Source: Verrucomicrobiaceae bacterium (GTDB lineage: Bacteria > Verrucomicrobiota > Verrucomicrobiia > Verrucomicrobiales > Akkermansiaceae). Taken from it: a DNA stretch of 64,000 bases. The stretch is from positions 332,325 to 396,324 of the forward strand of contig JAIXQH010000044.1 in the NCBI GenBank assembly GCA_027484055.1. Direction: 5' to 3'. Positions within the stretch are counted from its first letter, which is position 1. Each line of letters opens with the position of its first letter. The position numbers were made by a program, and so were the translations under genes. Positions 26,601 to 36,800 of the stretch are shown here, in pieces. A model generated the notes under the pieces. That model searched no databases and was not told where the DNA came from. It saw only the letters and a list, made by a program, of their open reading frames with translations.

Positions 26601-29600
26601 TTATTTCGTTTCCAAGATCCGCACGGGTCCGAGTAGTCCGGAGGGTAGCAACGGAGCGTCCGGTTTGTAGAACTGGTTCTTCGATTCGGTGAGCTGCGCG
26701 ACGCGTTTTTCTTGGGGCAGCTGGGCGTCGCCGATGAGTCGGTTCGGCCAGAGATTGGCCACTTTGATCTCCAGCTTGTTGCCTGTTTTCCGGAGCACGC
26801 CCGTTGGAATCGTCACCTGCCAAGGCGGACACCAGGTCACTCCAAGATTCCTGCCGTTCAAGGTGACCTCGGCCATCACGGCAACGTCGCCCAGTTCAAG
26901 GTGAGTCTGTTTGGCGGGTACGCTCGGGAGATCGAATGTTTTCTCATAAATGGCGGTCCCCGAGTAGTAACGAATCCCCTCTTCCGCGCGCTTGCTCCAA
27001 TCGTCCAAGATGCTGAATGCGACAGGCTCGGTGGGTCCGCCCCACTTGGGGTCAAACGTCACGGTCCAGTCTTTATGCAGCGCGAGTAGAGGTTGGAATT
27101 CGGGAAAATTCTTTTCTCCCGCAGCAATAGCAGCGACGGCCTTTGGCTTGAAGACGACGAAGAAACTTTGGGTGGGCGCAAACCCCATCGGGATCGTCGT
27201 GACGCCGTCCTTTTCCGAATACTCGGGCAGCGGGCGTTGTGTTCCTGTTAGCGGTTCCCAGAGGAAAGGCGTGCGTCCGGTCACGCGGAAACTGACCTCC
27301 GCTTTCTGAGGCACTGCTTTGCGATTTCCGACAAAGTAGTAGTCGGTATCGCCCTCCACGCGGTGAATATAACGCAGGTCTCCGTTAGAGGCGAAGTCCG
27401 GTGGCACTCCGCGATCTGCGAGAATTTTCGCGGTCACGTCATACTTGGGATAGGGCGCGGGCGGGAGTTCGCGGCGCACCAGCTCGCCCCACGGCCACGG
27501 CCCTTGATTGGACTTGGCCACTTCAAAGGCGGCGCTCAGCGGGCTGCCGGCGTCCAATCCGGCCAGCCAGGTCTTGTCGGTATCCACCCGCTGCATGGCT
27601 CCATCACCGAGTTTAAGCACCAGCGCGCCGATCAGGCCCGCCGGTCCTTTGACGCCGTTTTTAACAACGACACTGACGGTGTTTTTCCCGGGTTTGAGCA
27701 GCGGCGTGACATCAAAGGTCCACTCTTTGGTCACTTTGTCGCCCGTGCCCACGGCTTGGCCGTTGATCGCGAGTTCAAAACTGTCGTCGGCGCTCAGGGT
27801 AAAGGTGCCGGAGGCGACGGCACCGGGGAGCTCGATCTCGCGTTTGAAATAACGGGTACCCACCTCGGCTTCGGTGGGCTTTTTCTTCACTTCGTCGGTC
27901 CAGATCCACTTCGACGCGACCAAAACCGACGCCGGTTTCGCAGGCGGTAAGGCTTCGTCCGGGAGCACGCGGTTGGTTTTCGCCAGCTCTTGGGACAAGC
28001 GGGCGACTTCCTGATCGCTCTGCGGTTGATTTTCCAAACTGGGCGAGCGTTGGGGCAAGTAGCCCATCACAAGAGCACCGTCATCCACCAGCGATTTCAC
28101 CTTGCGCAACAGTTGGGGCGTCATGGTTTCGCTGCGGGGCAGGACCAGCAGGCGGTAGCTCATGCCATCCGGGAAAACGATGCGGCCGTTTTTCACGGAG
28201 GCCCGCTCGATAAGGGTGCCCGGCGAGCAGCCGTCGAAATTGTAGCCCTTGCGGTCCGGATAACCCTGCAGCAGGGCTGAAGCGGGCGGACGGAAAACAA
28301 CCGGCGCGCCTTCCAAATCGAGATAAAGCACGTCGTTAACAGGTAACCCTCGCTGCAACAGGGCCTGGCAACGCGTCAGATAGTCGTGATAGGCTGGCAC
28401 CATCTCCCACCAGGTCTGCGTCCGCTCCCAATGCACACCGTGAGGGCCCCAGGGGAGTCCAGGTTTTTTGTCCAACTCGAGTTGGGCGGAATAGCGGTGA
28501 AACGCGAAACGATTCACGCCCGTGCAAAAGGCCCAATCGCCCTGCTCCTTCATGGAGCCGGGATGCTGCCGCCAAGCATCCATGTACGAGGTAAACGCTT
28601 CCGCCTGGACGACCTTTTTTCCGCGCGTGTGGGCGCTGGAAACCGCGGCAAGGACGCTGTAATCGGTGTTAACCCCGCCTGCCTTCGACCAGAATTCAGC
28701 CGAGGGTGTATCGGCCACATCTCCCAAGGGCATATCGCCGACGGGATTCATATCGTATGGCTCGATGGTCAGCGTGAGACCCTGCTTGGCCGCAAACTCT
28801 TTGATGTGCCGGGCGTGATTTTCGATGACCAGCTCTCGGGCGGTGAGCCGAATATCCCACAGGAACCGTTCGGTGGTTTCGACACTGTCTACAATCTCGC
28901 CTTGCATCGCGGGAAGGTAGCGGAGTGCATCGTAGCCCCGGCGCTTTTTGAACTCATCGCGAAAGGTCAGCGACCAGTTCTGGGCACTCATTTCCCAGCT
29001 ATCAAAGTGGAGATTCGTCCATGCTTTGCGTGCCGGGTCTTCTTTGCCCAATTTTGCAAAAAGGGGTGCCAGATAATCTTTGAAATGAGCGTCCAGCGAG
29101 GCCTTTTCAAATTTTCCGGTTTCCCAGCCCAGGCCCGTATCCGGCGCGGGGCGGGTCGTCTGCCCGGTGAGAGTTCGGCCCATGCGTAGGATCGTCCATT
29201 TGCCCGGCGGAACGTCCCACGAGAGCGTGCCATCGGGCGCGAGTTTATCCGTGAGATCGACGATCTTTTTGCTGTCTATGGACTCGCCCGCTGGCAGAAC
29301 GGTGGGGTCCGGCCGCAGATACGACTTTACGGTACCGGTCGTGAAGGGGGAGCGATAAAACAGCGCTTTTTCATCGGCATCCGCCAATCGATGAATCGTG
29401 ATGGGGGTGGGATAGGCGATCACCGCCACATCCCGATAATAATCCTTCCATTCCTTGTTCAAACTCTGGGTAAGGGAGCCCAGTCCGAAAAACGGTTCGC
29501 GCGGGGCCGGTTGTGGCACCACAAGATTGATGCGCTGGGGTCCGACCACTTCTGTCCCTTTGCCGACGATTTGCTGCATGGCATCGTCGGGTTTAACCCA

Positions 29601-29978
29601 GGATCCGCCAGCGCCACACCACCCGGGGCCCGTTCCCAGCGAGAACTCCAGCCCCAGCCGCGAACAGTCGCGAATCGCCGCTATCATCAAATCCTGCCAG
29701 GGTTCGCTCATGAATTTGACCGGTCCCTTGGGGATGCCCCAGGCCGTTGTTTCGAGATAAAGCGCGCCGCCGAGGCCCGCCTTCTTCATGCTCTCCAAGT
29801 CGGCTTTCATGCCCTCGCGGGTGAGGTTGCCGTCTTGAAAATACCAATAAACCCAGGGGCGTGCCTTGTCGGGCGGATGGGTAAAGGTTTGTTCGAGTGA
29901 CTGCTCAGCCGAGGCCACTAGGCAAATCGTCAAGAGGGTCAGGCCGCATAACAGCCTGATTTTGATGTTGTTTTTCAT
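26601..29978 (-). CDS. alpha-L-rhamnosidase-like, GH106, with lectin-like insert
   Basis: A full-length secreted GH106 protein of 1125 residues; signal peptide MKNNIKIRLLCGLTLLTICL. The family start block is PPDKARPWVYWYFQDGNLTR, followed by GPGWCGAGGSWVKPDDAMQ, FDSWEMSAQNW, RRGYDALRYLPAM and KKVVQAEAFTSYMDAW. Residues about 690-815 form an extra beta-sandwich (SKWIWTDEVKKKPTEAEV to LIGALVLKLGDG) that the neighbouring GH106 lacks. The C-terminal GH2-type sandwich (VAVMAEVTLNGRNLGVTWCP, NLWPNRLIGDAQL) is intact. GH106 enzymes cleave alpha-L-rhamnosyl linkages in rhamnogalacturonans. It lies 18 bp downstream of the next GH106, and the two are probably co-transcribed. Confidence 0.93.
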   Translation of the reverse strand: MKNNIKIRLLCGLTLLTICLVASAEQSLEQTFTHPPDKARPWVYWYFQDGNLTREGMKADLESMKKAGLGGALYLETTAWGIPKGPVKFMSEPWQDLMIAAIRDCSRLGLEFSLGTGPGWCGAGGSWVKPDDAMQQIVGKGTEVVGPQRINLVVPQPAPREPFFGLGSLTQSLNKEWKDYYRDVAVIAYPTPITIHRLADADEKALFYRSPFTTGTVKSYLRPDPTVLPAGESIDSKKIVDLTDKLAPDGTLSWDVPPGKWTILRMGRTLTGQTTRPAPDTGLGWETGKFEKASLDAHFKDYLAPLFAKLGKEDPARKAWTNLHFDSWEMSAQNWSLTFRDEFKKRRGYDALRYLPAMQGEIVDSVETTERFLWDIRLTARELVIENHARHIKEFAAKQGLTLTIEPYDMNPVGDMPLGDVADTPSAEFWSKAGGVNTDYSVLAAVSSAHTRGKKVVQAEAFTSYMDAWRQHPGSMKEQGDWAFCTGVNRFAFHRYSAQLELDKKPGLPWGPHGVHWERTQTWWEMVPAYHDYLTRCQALLQRGLPVNDVLYLDLEGAPVVFRPPASALLQGYPDRKGYNFDGCSPGTLIERASVKNGRIVFPDGMSYRLLVLPRSETMTPQLLRKVKSLVDDGALVMGYLPQRSPSLENQPQSDQEVARLSQELAKTNRVLPDEALPPAKPASVLVASKWIWTDEVKKKPTEAEVGTRYFKREIELPGAVASGTFTLSADDSFELAINGQAVGTGDKVTKEWTFDVTPLLKPGKNTVSVVVKNGVKGPAGLIGALVLKLGDGAMQRVDTDKTWLAGLDAGSPLSAAFEVAKSNQGPWPWGELVRRELPPAPYPKYDVTAKILADRGVPPDFASNGDLRYIHRVEGDTDYYFVGNRKAVPQKAEVSFRVTGRTPFLWEPLTGTQRPLPEYSEKDGVTTIPMGFAPTQSFFVVFKPKAVAAIAAGEKNFPEFQPLLALHKDWTVTFDPKWGGPTEPVAFSILDDWSKRAEEGIRYYSGTAIYEKTFDLPSVPAKQTHLELGDVAVMAEVTLNGRNLGVTWCPPWQVTIPTGVLRKTGNKLEIKVANLWPNRLIGDAQLPQEKRVAQLTESKNQFYKPDAPLLPSGLLGPVRILETK

Positions 29979-29996
29979 GATGATGTTCCTGACGGG

Positions 29997-32900
29997 TTAC
30001 TGAACGAGAGTGGTGGATTGAATCGTCACCGGCCCGAGCAGGCCGGATTCGACGAGGGCGTCGGTTTTCTTCCACAGCCGATACGTGCTGAAGGTGAACC
30101 GGCCGGTCGGGCTTGGTTTGCCCTCTTGCAGCCACTGCGGCCACGACCTGAGCGTGGCTCCGCTCGGGTCGCGGTCGTCCGGCAACTGCTCGTCGCCGAT
30201 CTGGCGGTTGATGAGGAGATTGACGACTTTGACTTCGAGCCGGTTTTCGCCCGCGCGAATGGCGTCGGTCACGTCCACGCGATAGGGCGGCTTCCAGAGG
30301 ATGCCGAGGTCTTTGCCGTTGAGCGTCACCTGCGCCATCACCGCCACTTTGCCCAGGTCGAGCCAGGTTTTGGTGGAGGCGGATGCGGGTTTATACTGAA
30401 AGGTCGTCTGATACCCGGCCGTGCCCGAATAGTATTTGATGCCGTCCTCGGGGCGCTTGGACCAGTCGTCCAGTTTATCAAAGGTCACCTGCGCCGGGCC
30501 GCCCCACTTCGGGTCGAACGCGACGGCCCACGGGCCGGCGATTTCCTGAACCGGGACGGTATCCACCCAGTTTTTGCCGGTGCCTTGAGTGACTTTCGTG
30601 GCCTCGCGGAAGATGACAAACACCGAGCCTTTCGGATCAAGGCGCAGCGGAATGCGGGTGATGCCGTCTTTGATTTCAAACTCGTTCACCCGCTCGGTGC
30701 GGCCCGTGTCCGGCCACCAGAATTCGGGTTGTTTGCCCGTCATGCGGAAGTCGGCGACGGCGTCCACCTGCTTGGGGTCGGGATTGGCCACGAAATACAC
30801 TTCGGCCCCCGCCTCGGGCAGCGTGCGATGGGTGTAGCGCAAGGTCGGCGTCGCGCTGAAATCGGGCTTCACTCCGCACGCGCCGAGGACTTCGGCGGCG
30901 GTCTTGCCGGTGATGATTTTCCCGCTGGTCCAGAGTGTGTCGGCCAGCTTTTTCAGCTCGGCGTCACCTTGCCCCGCGTCCGCGAGGCTGGGCGATTTTT
31001 GCGGCGGTTTGCCGCTGGCGATGATCGTCGCGCCTTGGTCGGCCAGTTGGCTGATTTTGCGCAACAGCTTGGGCGTCATCGTCTCCACGTCGGGCAGCAC
31101 CAGCACGGCGTAGCTCATGCCGTCGGGCAGCACGATCCGGCCGTTCTGCACGCTCATGCGGTTCAAGACCACGTCCGGCGAGCAGCCGTCGAAGTTGTAG
31201 CCGCCCCGCACATGCGACGCGATTTCGGCCCCCTTCGGTGGCTCGAACCGGAGCGGCGCGCCCTCGGGTGCGAGGTAGGCCACGTCCGCCACGAACAGCC
31301 CTTGCTGGAGCAGGGCCTGGCAGCGCGCCAGGTAGTCGTGCCACGGCTTCGATTGTTCCCACCAGGTCTGGGTGCGCTCGTAATGCAGCCCCCACAGTCC
31401 CATCGACATGCCCGGCACCCGCGTGGGATTGGCCCAGGGCTGGGCCGCGTAACGGTGAATCACGAAGCGGTTCGCCCCCTCGCAAAACGCCCAGTCGCCC
31501 AGGTCTTTGATAAACCCCGGATGGCCGAGCCATTTCTCGCCCGGACCGGAGGTGAACGCCTCCACGCCCAGAATTTTCTTCCCGTAGGTGTGGGCCGAGG
31601 AGGCCATCGTGGCCATGCTTTCGGCCGAGCCCAACCGTTCCCACGCCCAGAATTCACCCATCGGTTCGTCCGCCTGGCCGCCATGGGCAAGCTCGTCGAA
31701 GGGCCCGCCGTAGGCCTCCATCGAGATGCGCAGCCCGTGCCGGTTGGCCAGACGGCGGAATTCGCCCGCGTAGTTTTCAACAATCAGATCCGACACCGTC
31801 TGCCGCAGATCCCACAGGAAACGTTCGGTGACTTCGGCGCTGTCCACCACGCGGCCGGTGAACGCGGGCAACAGGGTCAACAGGTCGTAACCGCGTCGTT
31901 GTTTGAACTCGTCCGGCATCAACCGGGTCCAGTTCTGATAACCCATCTCCCAACTGTCGATATGGGTGGACACCAGCGTCTTGCCCGCCCCGGTGAGCGC
32001 CTGGTTCTGTGCGATCAAGCGGCCCATCAAGCCGTTGAACGCCACGTTGGCCGCTTCTTTGCTCAGCTTGTCGCACTCCAAGCCGCTGCCCGCATCCGGC
32101 GGCGGGATGTTTTTCTGGCCCGTGGAGGTGTGGCCGAAACGCAGCACCGTCCAGTTGCCGGACGGAAACGCATAGGTGAGTTTGCCGGTGGCATCCATCT
32201 TGGCGGTCAGGTCCACGATGCGATTCCGGTCAACGACCGCCCCGTCGGGCGCGGCGGGCCACTGGGCGGGGCTGGGCGGGGGAATATTTTTTAGAAAACG
32301 AGACTCCAGAAAGCCGGTCTTGCTGGGGAAATTTTCCAGACGATAGCGCGGACTCAACTCGATGTTGCCGACCTCGATTTGGGTCCGTTGCGGGTCCTCG
32401 ATTTTGTTAAAAACCAAGCGGTAAAAACGCGATTGCTGGAACGGGAATTCGAGCGTCAGCGCGGGCGGCACGACGGTGAATTTCTGGAGCGTTTTGAACT
32501 GTTTGCCGTCCGCCGACACCTGCAGTTCTCCGGTCAGGCTTTTCCCTTTGCCGCCCGGCCCGCCCAGCCGGGCGGTCAACACCGTGGCGGCAAACGGCTG
32601 TGCAAACTCCAGTTGCACATGCGGAAAAGTCTTCCCCTCGGGTTTCGCCAGCGTGAACTGGCCGGGCGTCGGAGTGGTTCCGCTGCTGGTGAACTGCGGC
32701 GCGGCGTCGGCCATGTTCACGGCATCCAGGGCGGGCGTCGGGAAGGCCAGCACCGCGATATCGCGATAGTATTTGGCCACGGCTGGCGGCTGGGGCAGCA
32801 CGCCATCGAAGGGTTTGCCGCCGTCAACACGCGTCTCCGACCAGACCACTTTCTGCATGGACATTTCGGGGGTGATCCACGGGCCGCCGCTGCCGCACCA

Positions 32901-33257
32901 GCCGGCGTCGTTGTTCATGTTGATCTGCAGGCCGAGCCGCTGCGCCTCGGTGCAGAGATGGGTGAACAGCTCCATCCACAGCGGACCGGCAAACGCCGCC
33001 GGACCCTTCGGGGTGGCGACGGCGACTTCCATAAACACGAACCCGCCAATGCCGACGCGGGCCATGGCTTCCAGGTCGGCGGTGATGCCCTCCTTGGTGA
33101 GGTTGCCGTTGACGGCGAAATACAAGACCCACGGCCGGGCGGAGGCGGGCGGTTGTATGAACGCCTGTTCGAGCGAATCAGCCGCCGAGGCCACCCCAGG
33201 GGTGTAGATCGCATTGATTAAAGCTAGGAGTAACAGGGCGATTTTTGTCGCAGTCAT
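29997..33257 (-). CDS. alpha-L-rhamnosidase-like, GH106
   Basis: A full-length secreted GH106 protein of 1086 residues; signal peptide MTATKIALLLLALINAIYTP. Blocks in order: PPASARPWVLYFAVNGNLT, NNDAGWCGSGGPWITPEMSM, a beta-rich insert at about 195-310, HIDSWEMGYQNW, RRGYDLLTLLPAFTG, KKILGVEAFTSGPGEKW, VDAVADFRMTGKQPEFWWPD, and the C-terminal sandwich VAVMAQVTLNGKDLGILWKP. The sequence is the best available reference for the remnants at 5173-5352, 13936-14940 and the start of 18220-18874, which share PPASARPW-type and NGNL-type blocks. The specific linkage cannot be read from sequence. It lies 74 bp downstream of the GH2 gene. Confidence 0.94.
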   Translation of the reverse strand: MTATKIALLLLALINAIYTPGVASAADSLEQAFIQPPASARPWVLYFAVNGNLTKEGITADLEAMARVGIGGFVFMEVAVATPKGPAAFAGPLWMELFTHLCTEAQRLGLQINMNNDAGWCGSGGPWITPEMSMQKVVWSETRVDGGKPFDGVLPQPPAVAKYYRDIAVLAFPTPALDAVNMADAAPQFTSSGTTPTPGQFTLAKPEGKTFPHVQLEFAQPFAATVLTARLGGPGGKGKSLTGELQVSADGKQFKTLQKFTVVPPALTLEFPFQQSRFYRLVFNKIEDPQRTQIEVGNIELSPRYRLENFPSKTGFLESRFLKNIPPPSPAQWPAAPDGAVVDRNRIVDLTAKMDATGKLTYAFPSGNWTVLRFGHTSTGQKNIPPPDAGSGLECDKLSKEAANVAFNGLMGRLIAQNQALTGAGKTLVSTHIDSWEMGYQNWTRLMPDEFKQRRGYDLLTLLPAFTGRVVDSAEVTERFLWDLRQTVSDLIVENYAGEFRRLANRHGLRISMEAYGGPFDELAHGGQADEPMGEFWAWERLGSAESMATMASSAHTYGKKILGVEAFTSGPGEKWLGHPGFIKDLGDWAFCEGANRFVIHRYAAQPWANPTRVPGMSMGLWGLHYERTQTWWEQSKPWHDYLARCQALLQQGLFVADVAYLAPEGAPLRFEPPKGAEIASHVRGGYNFDGCSPDVVLNRMSVQNGRIVLPDGMSYAVLVLPDVETMTPKLLRKISQLADQGATIIASGKPPQKSPSLADAGQGDAELKKLADTLWTSGKIITGKTAAEVLGACGVKPDFSATPTLRYTHRTLPEAGAEVYFVANPDPKQVDAVADFRMTGKQPEFWWPDTGRTERVNEFEIKDGITRIPLRLDPKGSVFVIFREATKVTQGTGKNWVDTVPVQEIAGPWAVAFDPKWGGPAQVTFDKLDDWSKRPEDGIKYYSGTAGYQTTFQYKPASASTKTWLDLGKVAVMAQVTLNGKDLGILWKPPYRVDVTDAIRAGENRLEVKVVNLLINRQIGDEQLPDDRDPSGATLRSWPQWLQEGKPSPTGRFTFSTYRLWKKTDALVESGLLGPVTIQSTTLVQ

Positions 33258-33331
33258 GGTTCGATTTCGTTTTGGAGGTCTAAGTCATTCGGCAAAAAAA
33301 TGGATGCCGTTGTTTGTTATACCTCATCAGA

Positions 33332-36300
33332 TCAGAGTTTCGCCTCGGCGAAGGTGAAGGTCAGCGTGCCGCTGTAGTTACCCTGGGCTTTGGCAGGTTG
33401 ACTCTCGGGGCCATACGACTCGGCGGCACCGAACTTCGCACCCACGGCTGGGATCGCCTGCAGAAACGAAAAGTCACCAGCCGGAAAGGCCGTGCTGGTG
33501 AACCCGTAACTGATGCGCGGCGTGCCGACCCGAAGATAGACCTCGGGGGAAGCACTGGCGACTGCCAGACGTCCGGCCGGGGTTTCGAGATTGGCCCAAC
33601 GCAGGCCGGAGAAGTAACCTTGGAACTCGGGATAAGCCCACGCTTCGCCGGGCTGGATGTCGTTATAGGCGGTTTCATGAACATCGAGGCGGGTACCCCG
33701 CATACGGTTTTGCCAGACCCTGTGCGGCCCCTCGCCGAGCCAACGCAGGGATTTCATCTGATCCTCGGGATGATCGAAAGTGATGCCATGGTAGAGAAAA
33801 TCGCCGTTTAGGGTGTAGTCATAATCTAGGCGCAGCGAGCCATCGCCCGCTAAAGACCAACGGAAGTGATTCAGCCCGGCCCCGCCTCGACTTTCCAACC
33901 AGACGATCGATTTGCCGGTCTCTGGGTCTTTTCCGCTGCCCGTGGTCAATGTCGCTGGAGCGGTTGTTTCAGCCGGAAAATCCGCCGCCGCATAACCGAG
34001 GCGCACGGCTTTCACCGCGATCGGTTCGCCGTCCTTCGAGATTCGCAAGGCGGCCACCTGTTGCGGGGCGAACTGGCAGCTCTTGAGATTGTTCATGCTG
34101 GAAGTGCCCTCGCAGAGGGTTTTCCACCGCTGGCCGTCGGGCGAGATTTCGAGTTTGTAACGACGGTCGCCACCGAGTTTTTTGAAATCGATCTCCAGTT
34201 GCGCGGTGCTGGCCAGATGGGAAGCGGTAAGCCGATAGATATGCGTGGCCGCGTCCTCGGTGGCGGCGGGCAGCCACTCGACGGCACTGGTGGACTTCGG
34301 TTTGGCAAATGACAGCCGGGGCCCATTGGACAACGCGAACGCCTGATCCCCACGTCGCACGCTTTTCAGCACGCCGCTGGTCGCGTCAAAACTCGCGGTG
34401 AGGCTCTCGGTCATCAATCGGATCTCGCCTGCGGCGGTTTCCACCTTTGGCGTGCCGGTCTTGGTGCTGTCATCTGTTTGCTGCGTAATCCCGGGCAGCG
34501 GCCAAGACCAGCTCCATAGCTCCTGCTGGTCCGGACCGAAGGCGACGAGGGTGAGCGCGTCCGCCTCGCGCCAGTTGGCAGGCAACGGAATTGAGAGCTC
34601 GCCACGGCCATGCGGCGGAATGGCGGGAGACGGGGCTTTGCCTTCTGCAAGGGTCTGCGGGGGAGTTTTTACCGCCGACGGATCGGGGTAACGCACCAAT
34701 TTCCAATGAAAACGGCATTGCTCAAGCGAGGTGAAATCGTAGTGATTTGAAACTGCCAGCCTTCCGGTGAATTTTCCATCGATCACTGGCTTCGCGATTT
34801 GCACGGGTGAAAAAACATCACGGACCGTGTAATAGCTGCCTTCCTTTTCATGGTGTGGGCCGACGATGCCATCCGGCGCATTTACGCCGAACACGTCGAT
34901 CCGTCCATTTTGGTCATCGCGGCGCACACCTTCATCGGCGAACACCCAGATGAAACCACCGGCACCGAGCGGAGATTCGGAAATGGCTTTCCAATAGTCC
35001 GCCAAGCCCGCACCCGCGCCGCCGTCATAGAGGCCGTGCATGAACTCGGTGGGCATGACCAGATTGGGGCCGTTGAGGCAACGGAGGAGTTTATCGTAGG
35101 TCGGATAGTGTTTGGTATCGACGCCGTTGAACGGGTCCCACGGGTGAAGCACGCGGCGATGCTGGGGATCGTAGAGGGAGAAGTCGCCATCGAGATCGCG
35201 GTTCCAGCCGCCTTCGTTGCCGTTGTCCCAAAAAAGAATGGAGGGGTGATTCACGTCGCGCTCAATCATTTCTCTCACAAGCTTACGACCGATCTCAGTG
35301 TCATACGCGTGCTGCCAGCCGGCGAGTTCATCAAGCACGTAGAGTCCGAGTTCGTCACAGGCATCCAGAAACACGGCATCCGGTGGATAATGCGACATGC
35401 GCACCGCATTCATATTCATCGACTTGATCAATCGCACATCCTCGTAGCTGTCTTCGGCATCCAGCGCTCGCCCGGTTTCAGGACGGAAGCTGTGGCGGTT
35501 CACCCCCTTGAGCATGATGCGCTGGCCGTTGAGAAACAGACCCTCGCCATCGCGTACCTCGAAGGTGCGGAAGCCGAACCGCTTCGTGACAGTGTGCAGC
35601 ACCCGCTCTCTGGATTTCCGCGAAATGCGGACCGAATAGAGGTGGGGCGTCTCGGCAGTCCATAACAATGGATTCTTGAATCGCGTGGAAATCCGCAAAC
35701 GTCCGGTTCCGCCGCCGCGGACTTTTTGAGTGAACGGCTCGCCGGCGGGTTGGCCCTTGGCATCGAGAATCTGCGCTTCAATGGTCTCGGGGATTAACGC
35801 CGGGCCGTCCAGCATTCTACCGCCTCGAAAACCCAGAGTGAGATCGGCGGTGAAATTTCCGTCGGCTTGCGCGTCGATCGCGACGTGCTCGATTGCACGA
35901 CCGGGGAGCGCCTCCAGCCAGACTGGCCGGAAAATCCCGCCGAAGACCCAGTAGTCACCGCAGTGTTCGGCCTTGTGTGCTTCAGCATTGGAACTGACTT
36001 TCGCCACCGCGACTTCTAATAGATTTTCCACGCCTTTCTCCTTATTCAAGAAGTTGGTGATCTCGTATTTGAACTGGTAAAACGCACCGATATGAGTGGC
36101 TCCAGCGAGCTGACCGTTCACTTTCACGGTGGCGTCGGTCATCACGCCGTTGAACACCAAGTTGATCCGGCGACCCTCCCAGTTTTCCGGAACGGTGAAT
36201 TTACGGCTATAAAATCCCGTTTCCTGAGGCTGGGAGCTTCCATTTCCATAGGTAAAGTTTCCGAAACCAAGAAGCTCCCAGTTCGAGGGCACGGGAATGG

Positions 36301-36469
36301 TGGCGACCTCACCGGAACGCCTGCCGCCCTCGATTTTGAAATCCCATGGTATCGCATCTTTGGGTCCTTGGCCTGATAGATATTGGATCTCGGTTCTCAC
36401 GTCTTCGGCCAACAAACGCATTGGCAGCAAGATCGCGGCACCGATCAGTAGGATTCTAAAGGTTTTCAT
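33332..36469 (-). CDS. beta-galactosidase-like, GH2
   Basis: A secreted GH2 enzyme of 1045 residues from ATG 36469. The frame extends 33 codons further up, but only the internal ATG gives a signal peptide (MKTFRILLIGAAILLPMRLL). The order is sugar-binding jelly roll, Ig-like domain, TIM barrel, then a C-terminal Bgal-small-chain-like sandwich (EIRLMTESLTASFDATSGVL). The acid/base is the Glu of NGNEGGW (E419) and the nucleophile probably the Glu of MPTEFMHGLYDGG (E475). It most likely removes beta-galactose from galactan side chains. The thioredoxin-like remnant and a TGCAC-type operator lie upstream, so its promoter may be the remnant gene's old promoter. Confidence 0.92.
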   Translation of the reverse strand: MKTFRILLIGAAILLPMRLLAEDVRTEIQYLSGQGPKDAIPWDFKIEGGRRSGEVATIPVPSNWELLGFGNFTYGNGSSQPQETGFYSRKFTVPENWEGRRINLVFNGVMTDATVKVNGQLAGATHIGAFYQFKYEITNFLNKEKGVENLLEVAVAKVSSNAEAHKAEHCGDYWVFGGIFRPVWLEALPGRAIEHVAIDAQADGNFTADLTLGFRGGRMLDGPALIPETIEAQILDAKGQPAGEPFTQKVRGGGTGRLRISTRFKNPLLWTAETPHLYSVRISRKSRERVLHTVTKRFGFRTFEVRDGEGLFLNGQRIMLKGVNRHSFRPETGRALDAEDSYEDVRLIKSMNMNAVRMSHYPPDAVFLDACDELGLYVLDELAGWQHAYDTEIGRKLVREMIERDVNHPSILFWDNGNEGGWNRDLDGDFSLYDPQHRRVLHPWDPFNGVDTKHYPTYDKLLRCLNGPNLVMPTEFMHGLYDGGAGAGLADYWKAISESPLGAGGFIWVFADEGVRRDDQNGRIDVFGVNAPDGIVGPHHEKEGSYYTVRDVFSPVQIAKPVIDGKFTGRLAVSNHYDFTSLEQCRFHWKLVRYPDPSAVKTPPQTLAEGKAPSPAIPPHGRGELSIPLPANWREADALTLVAFGPDQQELWSWSWPLPGITQQTDDSTKTGTPKVETAAGEIRLMTESLTASFDATSGVLKSVRRGDQAFALSNGPRLSFAKPKSTSAVEWLPAATEDAATHIYRLTASHLASTAQLEIDFKKLGGDRRYKLEISPDGQRWKTLCEGTSSMNNLKSCQFAPQQVAALRISKDGEPIAVKAVRLGYAAADFPAETTAPATLTTGSGKDPETGKSIVWLESRGGAGLNHFRWSLAGDGSLRLDYDYTLNGDFLYHGITFDHPEDQMKSLRWLGEGPHRVWQNRMRGTRLDVHETAYNDIQPGEAWAYPEFQGYFSGLRWANLETPAGRLAVASASPEVYLRVGTPRISYGFTSTAFPAGDFSFLQAIPAVGAKFGAAESYGPESQPAKAQGNYSGTLTFTFAEAKL

Positions 36470-36548
36470 GCCGTTAAATGATAGAGATATCGCATTCTCA
36501 AACTGCGTAAACGTTGTTTCGATCCCGATTTGTAGTGGAAGTGCAAGA

Positions 36549-36800
36549 TCATGAATGAAGTATTTCACTACTTAAGCACTTAAAGGTGCATACGGAATTG
36601 GTGTTGCCGACGAAAGCCCGCATCGACTTGCCGCTTTGCTTCGCCTCCTGCTTGGCAATCTCGAAGGGTTCTATCCATTTCAGTTCGGCGACGGGCTTGC
36701 TAACTTTTCCTCCTGCAGGTGGTGCGTCCGCGGCATGAACTGGGGTAATCGTTTTCAGTGCCGCTAGGAACAAGGCAGCGAGGATGTTGGTTTTTTTCAT
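36549..36800 (-). pseudogene. N-terminal remnant of a thioredoxin-like secreted protein
   Basis: A frame of 83 codons encodes a signal peptide (MKKTNILAALFLAALKTITP) and then WIEPFEIAKQEAKQSGKSMR, AFVGNTNSVCTFKCL. This parallels the start of the protein at 48629-50536 (WKLPYSAAEKEAKATGKPML, VFVGDPQACSGCREFL). Homology ends after about 45 mature residues and the CxxC motif is not preserved. It could encode a tiny secreted protein, but truncation of a gene of the 48629 family is the simpler reading. It has its own operator-like site 114 bp upstream. Confidence 0.7.

Noticed and set aside
30018-32294. A 758-codon plus-strand frame
   Set aside because: Antisense shadow of the intact GH106 gene at 29997-33257, caused by high GC at third positions.
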